From Cryomorphaceae bacterium (GTDB lineage Bacteria; Bacteroidota; Bacteroidia; Flavobacteriales; Schleiferiaceae), in contig CATITW010000208.1 in the NCBI GenBank assembly GCA_949547975.1, positions 1-8,813 on the forward strand: a DNA stretch of 8,813 bases, in the 5' to 3' direction. Below, one piece after another: positions 7,299 through 8,813 of the stretch. Numbering within the stretch: the stretch's first letter is position 1; each line of letters opens with the position of its first letter. Position numbers and translations under genes: made by a program. The notes under the pieces are model-generated. The model was not told where the DNA came from and did not search any database. It saw nothing but the letters and a program-made list of their open reading frames with translations.

Positions 7299-8252
7299 AT
7301 GAAAAAGTACACAGATTCAGGAAGTAAAGACACGCGTTCAGGATTCGGTGCTGGTCTAGAAGTTTTAGGACAGACGAATGAAAACGTAGTAGCACTTTGT
7401 GCTGACCTTACCGGTTCATTAAAAATGAACGCCTTCGAGGATCAAAATCCAGATCGTTTTTTCCAGATCGGTATTGCTGAGGCAAACATGATGGGGATTG
7501 CTGCTGGTCTTACAATCGGTGGTAAAATTCCGTTCACTGGAACGTTCGCAAACTTTTCTACGGGTCGCGTGTACGATCAAATTCGTCAAAGCATTGCCTA
7601 CTCCGGTAAAAATGTAAAAATCTGTGCTTCACACGCGGGACTTACTCTTGGAGAGGACGGCGCAACGCACCAGATACTTGAAGATATCGGTTTGATGAAA
7701 ATGTTGCCACACATGGTCGTTATCAATCCGTGTGATTACAACCAAACCAAAGCGGCAACTATTGCAATCGCAGAATACGAAGGACCTGTATACCTTCGCT
7801 TCGGTCGTCCAAAAGTGGCTAATTTCACACCTGCCGACTCAAAATTCGTGATCGGTCAAGCTGATGTTTTGACTGAAGGTACTGATGTAACCATCATTGC
7901 AACAGGTCACCTAGTTTGGGAAGCGATACAAGCCGCAGAAGCCCTCGAACAAGCAGGCATTAGCGCAGAAGTATTGAATATGGCTACCATCAAACCGTTG
8001 GATGAAAAAGCCATCCTTGCTTCGGTTGCAAAAACAGGTTGTGTCGTAACCGCAGAGGAGCACAACCGCTTCGGAGGTCTCGGAGAAAGTGTTGCACAAA
8101 CGCTCACCACGAACCACCCAGTACCTCAAGAGTTCGTGGCTGTTAATGACAGCTTCGGAGAGAGCGGTACTCCAGCTCAACTGATGGAAAAGTATGGACT
8201 TAATGCAGCAGCCATCGAAGCTGCAGCGAAAAAAGTGATCGCTAGAAAATAA
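7299..8252 (+). CDS. tkt: transketolase, C-terminal subunit
   Basis: The 317 residues hold the pyrimidine-binding domain and C-terminal domain of a split transketolase and should assemble with the 5052-5897 product to make active sites at the subunit interface. The catalytic glutamate that activates the thiamine is Glu61 in QIGIAEANM (56-64). The cofactor-cradling segment TGTFANFSTGR (80-90) and the motif SHAGLTLGEDGATHQ (111-125) with His112 and His124 are intact. The C-terminal domain (about 190-317) includes TAEEHNRFGGLGE. Together the halves total 598 residues, shorter than the roughly 660 of E. coli TktA. The ATG follows the VWA stop codon after one base with no Shine-Dalgarno sequence, so its translation may depend on ribosomes finishing the VWA gene. 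The C half of 1-deoxyxylulose-5-phosphate synthase is a related fold, but the N-terminal partner is clearly transketolase-like. Confidence 0.95.
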   Translation: MKKYTDSGSKDTRSGFGAGLEVLGQTNENVVALCADLTGSLKMNAFEDQNPDRFFQIGIAEANMMGIAAGLTIGGKIPFTGTFANFSTGRVYDQIRQSIAYSGKNVKICASHAGLTLGEDGATHQILEDIGLMKMLPHMVVINPCDYNQTKAATIAIAEYEGPVYLRFGRPKVANFTPADSKFVIGQADVLTEGTDVTIIATGHLVWEAIQAAEALEQAGISAEVLNMATIKPLDEKAILASVAKTGCVVTAEEHNRFGGLGESVAQTLTTNHPVPQEFVAVNDSFGESGTPAQLMEKYGLNAAAIEAAAKKVIARK

Positions 8253-8309
8253 GCGTATTTCACATCCGCAGTTAAACCTTTTGTACCTTCTCCTACTCTA
8301 TACTATAGA
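8253..8309 (+). other. 57-base gap before the sigma factor gene; no clear promoter or terminator
   Basis: The gap between the C-terminal transketolase gene and the sigma factor contains CCTTTTG (8277-8283), which has the TTTG of a -7 element but lacks the upstream TA at the right place. No hairpin followed by a T-run is visible. The sigma gene may therefore be read from the transketolase operon or from a promoter that I cannot recognise. Confidence 0.3.
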
Positions 8310-8813
8310 ATGAAGGACAACACGAACATAGAACGCCTTCTATTGCAACAGCAGTGGGAGGCTTCTTTTTTTCAGATCGTTGAGCAATACAGCGAACGGC
8401 TGATGGTTTGTGCCCTACAAATCTTAAAAGATCCCGTTGCAGCTGAAGATGCGTTGCAAGAGGCCTTGATTAATATTTGGAAAAATCTGCACCACTTTAA
8501 AGGCGATTCAAAGCCCTATACTTGGTGCTATTCTATCGTCAGAAACAGCGCATTAAATGAATTGCGCAAAGCCCATCGGCAACCCTCTTCTGGGTACGAC
8601 TCCGATGTTCTCGAGATATTAGCCGGTGCGCAAACCACTTCCCTTGCGTGGGATTCAGATCAAATAGAACAAGAACTATTAAAGGTTTTGAAAGATCTCC
8701 CTGAGAAGCAACGAATGGTGTTCGAGATGCGCTATTACCAGGAACTTTCATTCAAAGAAATCCATGAAATCACTGGAATCTCTGAGGGTGGACTAAAAGC
8801 CAATTTCCACCAC
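8310..8813 (+). CDS. ECF-family RNA polymerase sigma factor, 3' end cut by window edge
   Basis: This is a sigma-70 family protein of the extracytoplasmic-function type, which redirects RNA polymerase to a specific promoter set and is usually held by an anti-sigma factor. All 168 visible codons are open to the right edge; the family is typically 170-200 residues, so only a short tail is missing. Region 2 spans about 17-90, with EDALQEALINIWKNL (46-60) in 2.2 and PYTWCYSIVRNSALNELRK (69-87) in 2.3-2.4. A variable linker (about 91-117) leads to region 4 (LKDLPEKQRMVFEMRYY, 127-143, then helix-turn-helix SFKEIHEITGISEGGLKAN, 147-165). Region 3 is absent, as expected for ECF factors. The ATG at 8310 is the first ATG after the in-frame transketolase stop codon, and no GTG or TTG lies between. 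Its regulon and any anti-sigma gene, usually just downstream, lie beyond the window. Confidence 0.93.
   Translation, partial: MKDNTNIERLLLQQQWEASFFQIVEQYSERLMVCALQILKDPVAAEDALQEALINIWKNLHHFKGDSKPYTWCYSIVRNSALNELRKAHRQPSSGYDSDVLEILAGAQTTSLAWDSDQIEQELLKVLKDLPEKQRMVFEMRYYQELSFKEIHEITGISEGGLKANFHH

Overview
The window reads as a chromosomal segment of a member of the Bacteroidota, probably Flavobacteriia-like. Three things point there. Two intergenic promoters carry the TAnnTTTG -7 element typical of that phylum. Start codons lack Shine-Dalgarno sequences. Transketolase is encoded as separate N- and C-terminal subunits, a common arrangement in these bacteria. The ParE and ParC sequences are also of the Bacteroidota type. 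No RNA gene, insertion sequence, CRISPR array, prophage or other mobile element is visible. Coding density is very high, and no gene-free stretch exceeds 134 bases.

Left half, minus strand (1-4917). Reading in the direction of transcription, ychF (an Obg-like P-loop ATPase/GTPase) is followed by an 83-base gap, then parE and parC, the two subunits of topoisomerase IV. parE and parC overlap by one base (TGATG). parC runs off the left edge of the window, so about 623 codons are visible. ychF has a convincing promoter (TTG, 17 bases, TATCTTTG). parE may be co-transcribed with ychF or may use a weak promoter in the gap.

Middle (4918-5051). A 134-base divergent intergenic region holds the ychF promoter on the minus strand, a good -7 element for the transketolase operon on the plus strand, and a 17-base alternating purine-pyrimidine tract between them.

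Right half, plus strand (5052-8813). The N-terminal transketolase subunit is followed after 17 bases by a gene for an exported von Willebrand factor A (VWA) protein with a TTG start. One base after that gene ends, the C-terminal transketolase subunit begins. The two halves of one cytoplasmic enzyme are therefore separated by a gene for a protein with a signal peptide, the most unusual feature of the window. The VWA protein has an intact MIDAS metal site, six cysteines within the VWA region, and three tandem C-terminal repeats of about 75 residues. After a 57-base gap comes an ECF-type sigma factor, cut by the right edge within region 4.

Most of the content is conserved housekeeping (chromosome decatenation, translation-associated ATPase, non-oxidative pentose phosphate pathway). 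The parts worth a second look are the VWA gene inside the transketolase operon, its coupling to the downstream subunit, and the small sites in the divergent promoter region. I found no evidence for a complete new defence, mobile or signalling system.
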